A stretch of 64,000 nt of DNA from Rhodovastum sp963804495 (GTDB lineage: Bacteria > Pseudomonadota > Alphaproteobacteria > Acetobacterales > Acetobacteraceae): assembly GCA_963804495.1 (NCBI GenBank), contig CAWDQN010000012.1, positions 1 to 64,000 on the forward strand, in the 5' to 3' direction. The notes under the pieces are model-generated. The model was not told where the DNA came from, searched no databases, and was given only the letters and a program-made list of their open reading frames with translations. The stretch's first letter is position 1. Each line of letters opens with the position of its first letter. The position numbers and the translations under genes are program-made. Of the stretch, positions 26,325 to 36,064 are shown piece by piece.

Positions 26325-27310
26325 GCAGCACGAAGCCACGCCTGACCACGTCGGCCATGATCGCTTCGATCGCGGCCGAGGGGCAGAAGACGAAGCCGGC
26401 GCCGTTCGGCCATGCGCTGGCGGCACTGGCGCAGACTCAGCCAAAGATCGTCGGCATGACCGCCGATCTCGGTAAGTACACCGACCTGCACATCTTCGCG
26501 AAGGCATACCCCGACCGCTACTACCAGATGGGTATGGCAGAGCAGTTGCTGTTCGGCGCAGCCGCCGGCATGGCCCGCGAAGGGTTCATCCCATTCGCCA
26601 CCACCTATGCAGTGTTCGCGTCACGCCGCGCCTATGACTTCATCTGCCTCGGCATCGCCGAGGAGAAATTGAACGTGAAGATTGTCTGCGCGCTGCCGGG
26701 CCTGACCACCGGCTACGGCCCGAGCCACCAGGCTACCGAGGATGTCGCGATCTTCCGCGCCATGCCTGGCATCACCGTGGTCGATCCCTGCGATGCACTC
26801 GACATCGAACAGGCCGTGCCGGCTATCGCGGCGCATGATGGTCCGGTCTACATGCGGCTGCTGCGCGGCAATGTGCCGCTGGTGCTGGACGAGTACGACT
26901 ACCGGTTCCAGCTCGGCCGCGCCGCGCTGCTGCGCGACGGTGTCGATGCGCTGATCATCTCGTCGGGGCTGATGACGATGCGCGCGCTGGAGACGGCGGA
27001 GGCGTTGCGCAAGGACCGCATCGATACCGCGGTGCTGCATGTGCCCACCATCAAGCCGCTGGACGAGGCGACCATCCTTGCCGCCGCCGCACGCAGCGGC
27101 CGCCCGGTCATTGTCGCCGAAAACCACAGCCTCGTCGGCGGGCTTGGCGAGGCGGTGGCGGGCAGCCTGCTGCGGGCCGGCATGGCTCCGCGGTTCCGCC
27201 AAGTGGCGCTGCCCGATGCGTTTCTCGGCGCTGGCGCCCTGCCGACACTGCATGACCGCTACGGCATCTCGACGGAGGCGATGGTCACTACCATCCGGTC
27301 CTGGCTGTGA
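26321..27310 (+). CDS. transketolase, C-terminal (pyrimidine-binding) subunit
   Basis: 329 residues from ATG 26321. It holds the pyrimidine-domain motif YYQMGMAEQLLFGAAAGMA with the activating Glu, then PFATTYAVFASRRAYDFI, TTGYGPSHQATEDVAIFRAM and the C-terminal transketolase domain (VIVAENHSLVGGLGEAVA). It forms the active enzyme with the preceding subunit. The stop overlaps the next gene's GTG start (GTGA), so three genes are translationally coupled. Confidence 0.85.
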   Translation: MSSTKPRLTTSAMIASIAAEGQKTKPAPFGHALAALAQTQPKIVGMTADLGKYTDLHIFAKAYPDRYYQMGMAEQLLFGAAAGMAREGFIPFATTYAVFASRRAYDFICLGIAEEKLNVKIVCALPGLTTGYGPSHQATEDVAIFRAMPGITVVDPCDALDIEQAVPAIAAHDGPVYMRLLRGNVPLVLDEYDYRFQLGRAALLRDGVDALIISSGLMTMRALETAEALRKDRIDTAVLHVPTIKPLDEATILAAAARSGRPVIVAENHSLVGGLGEAVAGSLLRAGMAPRFRQVALPDAFLGAGALPTLHDRYGISTEAMVTTIRSWL

Positions 27311-28194
27311 CGCGTACCATCGCGACGGTGGGCGTGGTTGGCCTCGGCGCGATGGGGCTGCCGATGGCGCAGGCGCTGCTGGCCGGAAAGTTCGCCGTGC
27401 AGGGCAACGACATGCGCGCAGCGGCGCGTGACGTGCTGGCCGGGCTGGGCGGTGTCGCCGCCGGCTCAGCCGCCGACGCGGCGCGGGGCGCCGACGCGCT
27501 CCTGCTGATGGTGGTTGACGCGGCGCAGGCGGAGGCCGTGCTGTTTTCCGAGGGGGCAGTGGACGCGCTTCCCGCGCACGCCAGTGTCGTGGTGATGGCA
27601 ACGTGCCCGCCCGCCGCGGTCGCCGCCCTCGCGGCTCGTGTGCAAGCCGCCGGACGAGGCTTCGTCGATGCGCCGGTTTCCGGCGGCGTTGCCGGCGCGC
27701 GGGCGGCGAAGCTGACCATCCTGGCCGCCGGTCCGAACCATGTCGTGGACAGCCTGCGCCCGGTCTTTGCGGCACTGGGCGATCGCTTTTTCCATGTCGG
27801 CGAGAAACCCGGCCAGGGGGCCATGGTGAAGACCGTCAACCAGCTGCTGTGCGGCGTGCACATCGCGGTGGCCGCCGAGGCATTGGCCCTGGCCGAAGGA
27901 TTGGGGGTCGATGCCGACCTGCTGCTGGAGGTGATGGGTGGATCTTCGGCGGCGAGCTGGATGCTGAGCGACCGCGGCCCGCGGATGCTGCAGGACTCGC
28001 CGGTCGTCACCAGCGCGGTCGACATCTTCGTGAAGGATCTCGGCATCGTACTGCAGGCCGGGCGCGACGCGAAGGCCGCGTTGCCGCTGGCAGCCATCGC
28101 CCACCAGCTGTTTGTGGCTACATCGGGACGCGGCGATGGCGCTGCCGACGACAGCCAGGTGATCCGGAGCTACCGGGCGCTGAACGGGACGTGA
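27307..28194 (+). CDS. beta-hydroxyacid dehydrogenase (LtnD-like)
   Basis: 295 residues, GTG start at 27307. Rossmann motif VGVVGLGAMGLPMAQALLAG near residue 8, substrate motif DAPVSGGVAGARAAKL near 119 and the catalytic Lys motif GAMVKTVNQLL near 174, the pattern of the 3-hydroxyisobutyrate/tartronate/L-threonate dehydrogenase family. In LtnD-type pathways it oxidises L-threonate at C2. Here the TRAP importer and transketolases downstream fit a sugar-acid substrate, but threonate itself is only one option. Confidence 0.85.
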   Translation: MTRTIATVGVVGLGAMGLPMAQALLAGKFAVQGNDMRAAARDVLAGLGGVAAGSAADAARGADALLLMVVDAAQAEAVLFSEGAVDALPAHASVVVMATCPPAAVAALAARVQAAGRGFVDAPVSGGVAGARAAKLTILAAGPNHVVDSLRPVFAALGDRFFHVGEKPGQGAMVKTVNQLLCGVHIAVAAEALALAEGLGVDADLLLEVMGGSSAASWMLSDRGPRMLQDSPVVTSAVDIFVKDLGIVLQAGRDAKAALPLAAIAHQLFVATSGRGDGAADDSQVIRSYRALNGT

Positions 28195-28239
28195 AACACC
28201 GGGCGCGGCGAACCGCGCCCGACAGCAAGGGAGAAGAAA

Positions 28240-29271
28240 ATGACCAAAATCACGGCTACCGGGCGCCTGCCCCGACGCACCCTGATTGCCACCGGCGCCA
28301 CGCTGCCGCTGTTCGGCATCCTGTCACGCCCGGCCTCAGCCGCTGAGTTCAACTACAAGCTTGCCACCGGCCAGGATCCGAGCCATCCGGTCAATACCCG
28401 CGGCGCCGAGGCGCTGGCCCGTATCCGCGAGTCAACGGGCGGACGGTTGGACATTAAGCTCTTCCCGGCGAACCAGCTTGGTTCCGATACCGATCTGCTG
28501 TCGCAAGTACGCAGCGGCGGCGTGGACTTCTTCAACCTCTCCACTTCGATCCTGGCAACTCTGGTGCCGGTTTCCGGCATCGTCAACACCGGCTTTGCAT
28601 TTGCCGACTACGAGGCGGTGTGGAAGGCGATGGACGGCGGGCTCGGCCAGTATGTTCGCGCCCAGATCAGCAAAGCCGGCCTGGTACCGGTCGCCAAATT
28701 TGCCGATAACGGCTTCCGGCAGATCACCACCTCCACGCGCCCGATCCATGGTCCGGCCGACCTGCAGGGCCTGAAGTTGCGCGTGCCGCCGGCGCCGATG
28801 CTCACCTCGCTTTTCAAGGCGCTGGGCGCCGGTCCGGCGCCGATCAATTTCAACGAGCTGTATTCCGCGCTGCAGACCAAGGTGGTCGAAGGGCAGGAGA
28901 ACGGGCTGGCCATCATCGCGACCACGCGGCTGTATGAGGTGCAGAAATACTGCAGCATGACCAGCCATGTGTGGGACGGCTACGTCGTCCTCGGCAACCG
29001 CCGCGCCTGGGACCGCCTGCCGCCCGACCTGCGGACCATCGTGACGAAGGAGTTCGATCGCTCCGCGGACGATGAGCGTGCCGACATTGCCAAGCTCAGC
29101 GTCACGCTGCGCCAGGAACTGGCCACCAAAGGACTGGTGTTCAATGCGGTGGAGCAGGAGCCGTTCCGTGCGGTGCTGGCCAAGACCACCTTCTATGGCG
29201 ACTGGAAGGCAAAGTATGGCGACGAAGCGTGGGGCCTGCTCGAGCAGGTGACCGGCAAGCTCGTGAGTTAA
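28240..29271 (+). CDS. dctP: TRAP transporter solute-binding protein (DctP)
   Basis: 343 residues with a twin-arginine-like export signal (LPRRTLIATGATLPLFGIL, cleavage after ASAA) and the DctP fold: LATGQDPSHPVNTRGAEALA, FPANQLGSDTDLLSQVRSG, and the substrate-carboxylate Arg region LQGLKLRVPPAPM followed by NFNELYSALQTKVVEGQENG. It captures an organic or sugar acid in the periplasm and delivers it to the DctQM protein encoded 6 bases downstream. Confidence 0.9.
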   Translation: MTKITATGRLPRRTLIATGATLPLFGILSRPASAAEFNYKLATGQDPSHPVNTRGAEALARIRESTGGRLDIKLFPANQLGSDTDLLSQVRSGGVDFFNLSTSILATLVPVSGIVNTGFAFADYEAVWKAMDGGLGQYVRAQISKAGLVPVAKFADNGFRQITTSTRPIHGPADLQGLKLRVPPAPMLTSLFKALGAGPAPINFNELYSALQTKVVEGQENGLAIIATTRLYEVQKYCSMTSHVWDGYVVLGNRRAWDRLPPDLRTIVTKEFDRSADDERADIAKLSVTLRQELATKGLVFNAVEQEPFRAVLAKTTFYGDWKAKYGDEAWGLLEQVTGKLVS

Positions 29272-29276
29272 GCGGC

Positions 29277-31157
29277 ATGTCGGTCCCTGACATCCATGCC
29301 GCCTCGTTCGTGAAGCCGCTCGGTCCGGGGCGGCGCTGGGTGGCCGGTGCGGACTCGGCGCTGGCCGTCCTGGTCGAGATCCCGGCGGCGCTGCTGGTGC
29401 TTGCCGAAATCGTCGTGCTGCTCGCCGGCGTAGTGGCGCGCTACCTGCTGCACAGCCCGCTGGTCTGGTCGGACGAACTCGCGTCCACGCTGTTCCTGTG
29501 GCTGGCCATGCTCGGCTCGGTGGTGGCGCTGCACCGCAACGAGCACATGCGCATGACGGCCCTGATCGGCAAGACCCCCCCGCAGACCCGCGCGTTTCTG
29601 GACGTGGTGGCTGTTGCCGTGCCGCTGGTGTTCCTGTCCGCGATGGTGATGCCGGGAATCGACTTTGCCGTTGACGAGGGCTTTGTCACCACGCCGGCAT
29701 TGGCGATTCCGGGATCGTGGAATGCCGCCGCCTTTCCGGTGGGCGCGGTGCTGATGATTGCGGTCGCGATGCTCCGTCTCGCGCGCGTTGCAAGCTGGCG
29801 GCTGCTGGCCGGCGGAATCGGCGCCGTGCTCGCGATCGTGCTGGGATTCGTCGCCGCCGCGCCGCTGCTGCACGACCTAGGCAACATCAACCTGGTCATC
29901 TTCTTCGTGATCCTCGTGGGCTCGATGGTGCTGTCCGGCGTGCCGATCGCGTTTGCCTTTGGGCTGGCGACGCTCGGCTACATCGTGCTGACCACCGACG
30001 TGCCGGACGCGGTGCTAGTCGGGCGCATGAACGAGGGAATGTCGCAGCTCATTCTGCTGGCTGTGCCGCTGTTCGTCATGCTCGGCCTGCTGATGGAGAT
30101 GACCGGCATTGCGCGCACGCTGGTCGCTTTCCTCGTCAGTCTGCTCGGACATGTGCGCGGCGGATTCTTCTACGTGCTGGTGGGCGCGATGTACCTGGTC
30201 TCCGGCATCTCCGGCTCGAAGGCCGCCGACATGGCGGCGGTGGCACCGGTGCTGTTCCCGGAGATGTTGGAGCGCGGCGAAAAGCGGGGCGAACTGCTCG
30301 CGCTGCTGGCAGCCACCGGCGCGCAGACCGAGACGATCCCGCCATCGCTCGTGTTGATCACGATCGGCTCGGTGACCGGCGTCTCCATCGCCTCGCTGTT
30401 TACCGGCGGGTTGCTGCCGGGGCTGGTGCTTGGCCTGGCGCTGTGCCTGGTGGTGCGCTGGCGTGTGCGTGATCAGCCCGTGCACGGCACCGGACAGCGC
30501 GCGCGCTGGGGCGTGGTCGGCCGCACCTTCCTGATCGCACTCCCGGGGATTGTCTTGCCGTTCGTGATCCGCTGGGCGGTGATCAGCGGGGCGACCACGG
30601 CCACCGAGGTATCCACCATCGGCATCGTCTATGCGGTGACGGTGGGCGCGCTGATCTACCGCAACTTCGACCTGCGGCGGGTGATGCCGATGCTGATCGA
30701 AACCGCGTCGCTGTCGGGCGCGATCCTGCTCATCATCGGCGCGGCGACGGGGATGTCGTGGGCGCTGACGCAGTCGGGCTTTTCGCAGGCGCTGGCGAAC
30801 TGGATGGCCGCGCTTCCGGGCGGGCGCGCGACTTTCCTGGCCGTGTCGATCCTGGCGTTCATCGTGCTGGGCAGCGTGCTGGAGGGCATTCCGGCGATCG
30901 TGCTGTTCGGGCCGCTGCTGTTCCCGATCGCGCGGTCGATGGGTGTGCACGAGGTGCACTACGCCATCGTGGTGGTTCTGGCGATGGGCATTGGCCTGTT
31001 CGCGCCGCCGTTCGGCGTGGGCTACTACGCGGCCAGCGCCGTCAGCCGGATCCACCCCGATGCGGCGATGAAACCGATCGTGCCCTACATGATCGCGCTG
31101 GCCATCGGTACGGCGATCATCGCCGCGGTACCCTGGTTCTCCATCGGTTTCCTGTGA
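29277..31157 (+). CDS. TRAP transporter fused small and large permease (DctQM)
   Basis: 626 residues. The N-terminal ~180 form four helices of a DctQ domain (VVARYLLHSPLVWSDELAST). After a linker the rest is a DctM domain with about twelve helices (LVILFFVILVGSMVLSGVPI-type entry, VSGISGSKAADMAAVAPV, FAPPFGVGYYAASAV). DctQM fusions are a known TRAP variant. It uses an ion gradient to import the ligand bound by DctP. ATG 29277 sits 6 bases after the dctP stop. Confidence 0.9.
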   Translation: MSVPDIHAASFVKPLGPGRRWVAGADSALAVLVEIPAALLVLAEIVVLLAGVVARYLLHSPLVWSDELASTLFLWLAMLGSVVALHRNEHMRMTALIGKTPPQTRAFLDVVAVAVPLVFLSAMVMPGIDFAVDEGFVTTPALAIPGSWNAAAFPVGAVLMIAVAMLRLARVASWRLLAGGIGAVLAIVLGFVAAAPLLHDLGNINLVIFFVILVGSMVLSGVPIAFAFGLATLGYIVLTTDVPDAVLVGRMNEGMSQLILLAVPLFVMLGLLMEMTGIARTLVAFLVSLLGHVRGGFFYVLVGAMYLVSGISGSKAADMAAVAPVLFPEMLERGEKRGELLALLAATGAQTETIPPSLVLITIGSVTGVSIASLFTGGLLPGLVLGLALCLVVRWRVRDQPVHGTGQRARWGVVGRTFLIALPGIVLPFVIRWAVISGATTATEVSTIGIVYAVTVGALIYRNFDLRRVMPMLIETASLSGAILLIIGAATGMSWALTQSGFSQALANWMAALPGGRATFLAVSILAFIVLGSVLEGIPAIVLFGPLLFPIARSMGVHEVHYAIVVVLAMGIGLFAPPFGVGYYAASAVSRIHPDAAMKPIVPYMIALAIGTAIIAAVPWFSIGFL

Positions 31158-31247
31158 GGGCGCGGGGCGGCCCCGGCCCTCCCGCGTGTTGCCGTTCCTG
31201 TTCCCATCCCGCGTCCGCGCAAGGACCACACCGTAGAGTCAGTCCCC

Positions 31248-33228
31248 ATGTCCCACACCGATCCCTCGTTGATGGCGAACGCCATCCGCTTCCTGTCCAT
31301 GGATGCGATCGAACGCGCCGGCGACGGCCATCCCGGTGCGCCGCTCGGCTGCGCCGAGATCTCCACGGCGCTGTTCACGCGCCACCTCAGGTTCAATCCG
31401 TCCGACCCGAACTGGTTCGACCGCGACCGCTTCGTGCTGTCGAACGGGCACGGCTCAATGTTGATCTATTCGTTGTTGTACCTGACCGGCTACGAGCGCA
31501 TCAGCATCCATGAGATCGAGCGTTTCCGCACGCTCGGCTCGCATTGTGCGGGCCATCCCGAGTACGACCCCGCCGCCGGCATCGAGGTCACCACCGGCCC
31601 GCTCGGCCAGGGCATTGCCAATGCCGTCGGCATGGCGGTGGCGGAGGCGTTCCTGCGCAACTGGCTGGGCGCGGTTCTGGTGAGCCATCGCACGTATGCG
31701 CTGGTGGGCGATGGCTGTCTGCAGGAAGGCGTCGGTCAGGAAGTGATCTCGCTCGCGGGCCACCTTGGCCTCGGTGGTCTGACCTTCCTGTGGGACGACA
31801 ACCGGATCACCGATGACGGCGTGATCGACATCGCCCAGGGCGATGACATGTGCGCACGTTTCCGGCTGAGCGGCTGGCATGTGCAGGAGGTGGACGGGCA
31901 CGATGTCGGCCTGGTCGATGCGGCGCTGCAAATCGCCCGGGCGGACGCGCGGCCGTCGATGATCGCCTGCCGCACCATGATCGGCCGCGGCATCCCGCGC
32001 GTGCAGGGCCAGCGCGGCGCCCATGGCGGACGCCTGTTTCCCGAGGATCTGGCGGCCGCCCGCGCCGCCCTGAACTGGCCGCACGAGCGGTTCGTGGTTC
32101 CCGAGGCGGTGCTGTCCGCCTGGCGTGCGGCCGGGCGCCGCAGCCAGCCCGAGGACCGATGCCTGGCAACAGCGGCTCGCCGGGCTCGCGCCGGACAAGC
32201 GCCGGCTGCTCGACCGGCTGCGCGAGGGGCGCCTACCGGAAGGCTGGCAGACGCCGCTGCACGACTGGCGTCGCCGGATGGCGGCGGAGCGCAAGACGCA
32301 GGGCGGCATCAACAGCTCGGCGGACATTGTCGAGGTGCTGTCGCAGGCGATTCCAGAATTGCTGTCCGGCGCGCCGGACCTTGAAGGCCCGACGCAGCAC
32401 AAGCGGCACCTGCCCGCGTTCACCGCATCGGACCAGGGTGGCCGCTACGTGCATTACGGCGTCCGTGAACATGCGATGGGCTCGATGTTGAACGGCATGG
32501 CGGCGCATGGCGGCGTGGTGCCGCTCGGCGTGACCTATCTGGTGTTCTCGGATTACGAGCGGCCGGCGCTGCGCATGGCCGCCTTGATGGGACTGCCGAC
32601 GCATTTCGTGTTCTCGCATGATTCCATCGGGATCGGTCGCAACGGCCCGACCCACCAGCCGGTTGAGTACCTGGCGTCGCTGCGGGCAATGCCCAACCTG
32701 CTGGTGTTGCGACCGGCCGACGCCGTAGAAGCGGCGGAGTGCTGGGAAGCGGTGCTGGCGAACCGGTCCGGGCCGTCCGCGCTGATCTTCTCGCGCCAGG
32801 ATCTGCCACCGGTCCGCGGCGCCGGAGCCGATGAGAACCTGTCGGTGCGCGGCGCCTATGTGCTGGCCGATGCCTCCGTCGGGACCCGCCGGGCGACCAT
32901 TCTCGCCACCGGCTCGGAAGTCGCCGTCGCGCTAAGAGCGCGTGCGCTGCTGGAGGCGGACGGCATTGCAACGGCGGTGGTGTCAATGCCGTGCTGGGAA
33001 TTGTTCGACCGGCAGGACACCACCTACCGCGCCCAGGTGATCGACCGCACGACGGTGCGGGTGGCGGTGGAGGCGGCGGTACGGCAGGGCTGGGAGCGCT
33101 GGATCGGCGACGACGGCGGCTTCGTCGGCATGACCGGCTTCGGCGCCTCCGGTCCCGAAACCGAACTGTTCGCCCATTTCGGCATCACCGCGGAGCGTGT
33201 CGCCGACGAAGTTCGCCGCCGCTTGTGA
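31248..33228 (+). CDS. tkt: full-length transketolase with a frameshift
   Basis: Homodimer-type transketolase of normal length (about 660 codons): HPGAPLGCAEISTALF, FVLSNGHGSMLIYSLLYL, TTGPLGQGIANAVGMAVAE, YALVGDGCLQEG and, after the break, VHYGVREHAMGSMLNGMAAHGG, HDSIGIGRNGPTHQPVEYL and ILATGSEVAVALRA. The frame changes between 32125 and 32160 (AWRAAG... to DAWQQRLAG). The total of 1981 bases means one extra base. It could be a pseudogene or a sequence error. It is the second transketolase of the same operon, unlike the split pair upstream. Confidence 0.85.
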
Positions 33229-34207
33229 GGGAGCAGGTCAGGCACAAGATCGTCTTTCTCGACCGTGCCACGCTCGGGCCACGCGTGGCGCTGCGCCGCC
33301 CCTCGTTCCCGCACGTGCTGGAAGAACACCGGCAAACGACCGCAGCGCAGGTGCACAAGCGTCTCCACGGCGCCTCGGTTGCCATCGTCAACAAGGTCAA
33401 CCTCACCGCCGAGGTGATGGCGCAGCTTCCCGACCTGAAGCTGGTCGCGCTTGCCGCCACCGGCACCGATTGCGTCGACAAGGCCTGCTGCGAAGCGCAC
33501 GGCATCTCGGCCGCCAACATCCGCGGCTATGCGCTTCGCGCCGTGCCGGAGCATGCCTTCGCGCTGATGCTGGCGCTTCGGCGCAGCATTTCCCGTTCCG
33601 CGATGACACGCTGGCCGGCGAATGGCAGCGCCCTGGGCAGCTCTGTTTCTTCAGCCACCCGATCAGCGACCTGGGCGGAGCGCGACTCGGCATCGTCGGC
33701 GAGGGCGTGCTCGGCCACCGTGTCGCCGAGATTGCGCGTGCATTCGGCATGCTCCCGATGTTTGCCACCCACAAGGGCGTGCCGGGCCTGGGGCCGCTCT
33801 ACACGCTCTGGGACGAGGTGCTGGAAACCAGCGATATTATCACCCTGCACAGCCCGCTGACGGCGCAGACCCGCGACATGATCGGCATGGCCAAGTTTCG
33901 CAGCATGCGCCGCCGCCCCCCCCTGCTGATCAACACGGCACGCGGCGGCTTGGTGGTGGAGGCGGATTTGGAACGCACACTCGATGAAGGTCTTGTCAGC
34001 GGCGCCGGCATTGATGTGACACAGCCCGAACCGCCCGCTGCCGACAGCGTAATCATGTGCATCGCCCGCCCTCCGAACGTCATCCTGACGCCGCACGTCG
34101 CCTCGGCCGGCGACCAGGCCCAGCAGGGCCTTGCCGATCAGCTCATCGACAACATCGTGAACTTCGTTGCGGGCCGGCCGAGCAATCTCGTTCAGCGGAC
34201 GTACTGA
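33225..34207 (+). CDS. D-2-hydroxyacid dehydrogenase with a frameshift
   Basis: GTG 33225 overlaps the transketolase stop. The N-terminal catalytic domain (HKIVFLDRATLGPRV, VAIVNKVNLTAEVMAQLPDL, LVALAATGTDCVDKA, EHAFALMLALRR) is in one frame, and from about 33600 the NAD domain (GGARLGIVGEGVLGHRVAEIA, LINTARGGLVVEADLERTL, ILTPHVASAG) is in another. One base seems lost near CGTTCCGCG. It is similar to glycerate/hydroxypyruvate reductases and would reduce or oxidise a 2-hydroxy or 2-keto acid intermediate of the pathway. Confidence 0.8.
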
Positions 34208-34704
34208 AGTTCGACAACCCGGCCAATCCCGACATCCACGCCGCCACCACCGCCGAGGAAATCTGGACCGACACCGGCGGGCGGGTGGACATCGTGGTCG
34301 GCGGCTCCGGCACCGGCGGCACGCTGACCGGCATCGCCCGCGCGCTCAAGCCCCGCCACCCCGGCTTGCGAATCGTGCTGATCGAACCGGCCGAGAGCGC
34401 GGTGCTGTCCAGCGACGAGGCCGGGCCACACGGGGTGCAGGGCATCGGCCCCGGCTTCCAGCCGAGCGTGCTCGAAATGGGGCTGATGGACGAGGTGGTG
34501 CGGGTGTCCGAGCGCGACGCCATCGCCGCGGCACGGCGCAGCGCCCGCGAGGAAGGACTGCCGATCGGCATCTTCTCCGGCGCCGCGTTGCATGCCGCGC
34601 TGACACTGGCGCGCGATCCGGCGAACGCCGGGAAGCTGATCGTTTCGATCGCGCCTAGCTTTGCCGAACGCTACCTGAGCACGCCTTTGTTCGCGGGGCT
34701 GTAA
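34201..34704 (+). pseudogene. cysK: cysteine synthase (CysK), C-terminal fragment
   Basis: About 165 codons: FDNPANPDIHAATTAEEIW, GRVDIVVGGSGTGGTLTGIA (PLP phosphate loop), GVQGIGPGFQPSVL and GIFSGAALHAAL to the normal CysK C-terminus. The N-terminal half with the PLP lysine is missing. The junction is 0-6 bases from the stop of the dehydrogenase gene, so a deletion fused the two loci. No IS is visible at the joint. Confidence 0.85.
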
Positions 34705-35253
34705 GAACAGCAAGGTCAGGGTTTGCCTTGGACCCGCCGTCGCCCGCAGCGGGCCTTAGGCACGACGGACAGTGGCCCCTTGGAACCCCCTCCTTAGCGG
34801 CAGTGTCGACGTGCCGCGTGTGGGCCCGAGCGGCGGGCTGAAGGCGAACGGACGGCATCGGCGTGCTCTTGCATGACCCCCCGACGACGGGTGTTTGCAA
34901 CGAGACGAGAGTTTCACGATTCTGGAACGTGGTCCTCTCGGTTGCAGGTTGCAAATTTGTCTTGCAGGCGTGAGAATGTCGCGATCGACCCATAAAGTGC
35001 TGCACAGAGTTGCTTTTGACTGAAACCACGAGGTTGAATAGTATGAATATGGCCTCGCGTCGCTGCCGCGACGGGGTCGGTGCGGCCGCCGCAGGGCGGC
35101 GACTGCCGAGGAGCAAGCGATGATCTGTTCGTCCTGGTTGCGGGTGCGTTTGCCGATGGCCCCGCGCTGTCGACGCTGATCCGCTGCCCCCGTGCCCCTG
35201 CATCGCCAACCGTCCGCTCCGGGTCCGACCCGGCGCCTTGGAGGTCCGTCCCG
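34705..35253. other. 549-base intergenic region upstream of the methionine operon
   Basis: Contains a degenerate copy of the palindromic intergenic repeat (34711-34795: AAGGTCAGGG...TTGGACCCG and CCTTGGAACCCCC), then about 200 bases without recognisable signals, a candidate sigma-70 promoter at 35016-35044 and a ~205-base leader before metQ. The leader is G+C-rich and structured, but I could not match it to a SAM riboswitch class. No gene is supported. Confidence 0.5.
35016..35044 (+). promoter_or_regulatory. sigma-70-type promoter for metQNIQ
   Basis: TTGACT (35016-35021), a 17-base spacer and TAGTAT (35039-35044), near-consensus -35 and -10 elements in an AT-richer patch about 210 bases before the metQ start. 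Confidence 0.5.
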
Positions 35254-36054
35254 ATGATCCGTCGCCGCAATCTGATCCTCGCCGCGCTTGCCGGCTTAGC
35301 CCCTCTGCCGTTGTCCTTCCCCGCCTTCGCCCAGGCCGATCGCCCGCTCAAGGTCGGTGTGTCCGCCGGCCCGTACGGCGACATCCTGCGCGAAGCCGCG
35401 AAACTGGCCGCGAAGGAGGGGCTGAAGGTGGAGGTGGTGGAATTCACCGACTGGAACCAGCCGAACGCGGCTCTGCAGGCCGGCGACATCGACCTGAATA
35501 ATTTTCAGCACCGGCCCTATCTGGCCGCGCAGGTGAAGTCGCGGGGCTACAAGATCGTGGCGCTCGACCCGTCGATCGTGGTGCCCGCCGGCATCTGGTC
35601 GACGAAATACTCCAAGGCCGCCGACATTCCCGCCGGATCGAAGCTCGCCATCCCGAACGACCCGTCGAATGCGGCACGCGCGCTGTTCCTGTTCCAGCAG
35701 ATCGGCCTGATCACGCTGAACCCAGGGGCGGATGCCTCCGCGTCCGTGCTGGATATCGGGTCGAACCCCAAGCATTTCCAATTCGTCGAACTGGACGCAG
35801 CACAGCTCGCCCGCGCGCTTGACGACGTGGCGGCGGCGTTCGTGACCAACAATTATGCCTTCCTCGCCAAACTCGACCCAAAGAAAGCGCTCGTGGTGGA
35901 AGGGGCGGATTCGCAATGGACGCTGGTGTTCGCCGCGCGTGAGGATCGGCGCGACGATCCGCGCATCCGCCGCTACATCGCGCTGTATCGCTCGCCGGCC
36001 GTGAAGACGTTTGTGGAGGAGCGGTTCAAGGGCAACATCCTGCCAACATGGTGA
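35254..36054 (+). CDS. metQ: methionine ABC transporter binding protein MetQ (copy 1)
   Basis: 266 residues, ATG 35254 after GGAGG. NlpA/MetQ fold: LKVGVSAGPYGDILREAAKL, VVEFTDWNQPNAALQAGDID, NNFQHRPYLAAQ, AIPNDPSNAARALFLFQQIGLI. The signal peptide ends AFA-QA with no lipobox cysteine, so it is a free periplasmic protein rather than the usual lipoprotein. It delivers D/L-methionine to MetNI, encoded next. It is paralogous to 37833-38633. Confidence 0.85.
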   Translation: MIRRRNLILAALAGLAPLPLSFPAFAQADRPLKVGVSAGPYGDILREAAKLAAKEGLKVEVVEFTDWNQPNAALQAGDIDLNNFQHRPYLAAQVKSRGYKIVALDPSIVVPAGIWSTKYSKAADIPAGSKLAIPNDPSNAARALFLFQQIGLITLNPGADASASVLDIGSNPKHFQFVELDAAQLARALDDVAAAFVTNNYAFLAKLDPKKALVVEGADSQWTLVFAAREDRRDDPRIRRYIALYRSPAVKTFVEERFKGNILPTW

Positions 36055-36064
36055 GGCAGAAGGC

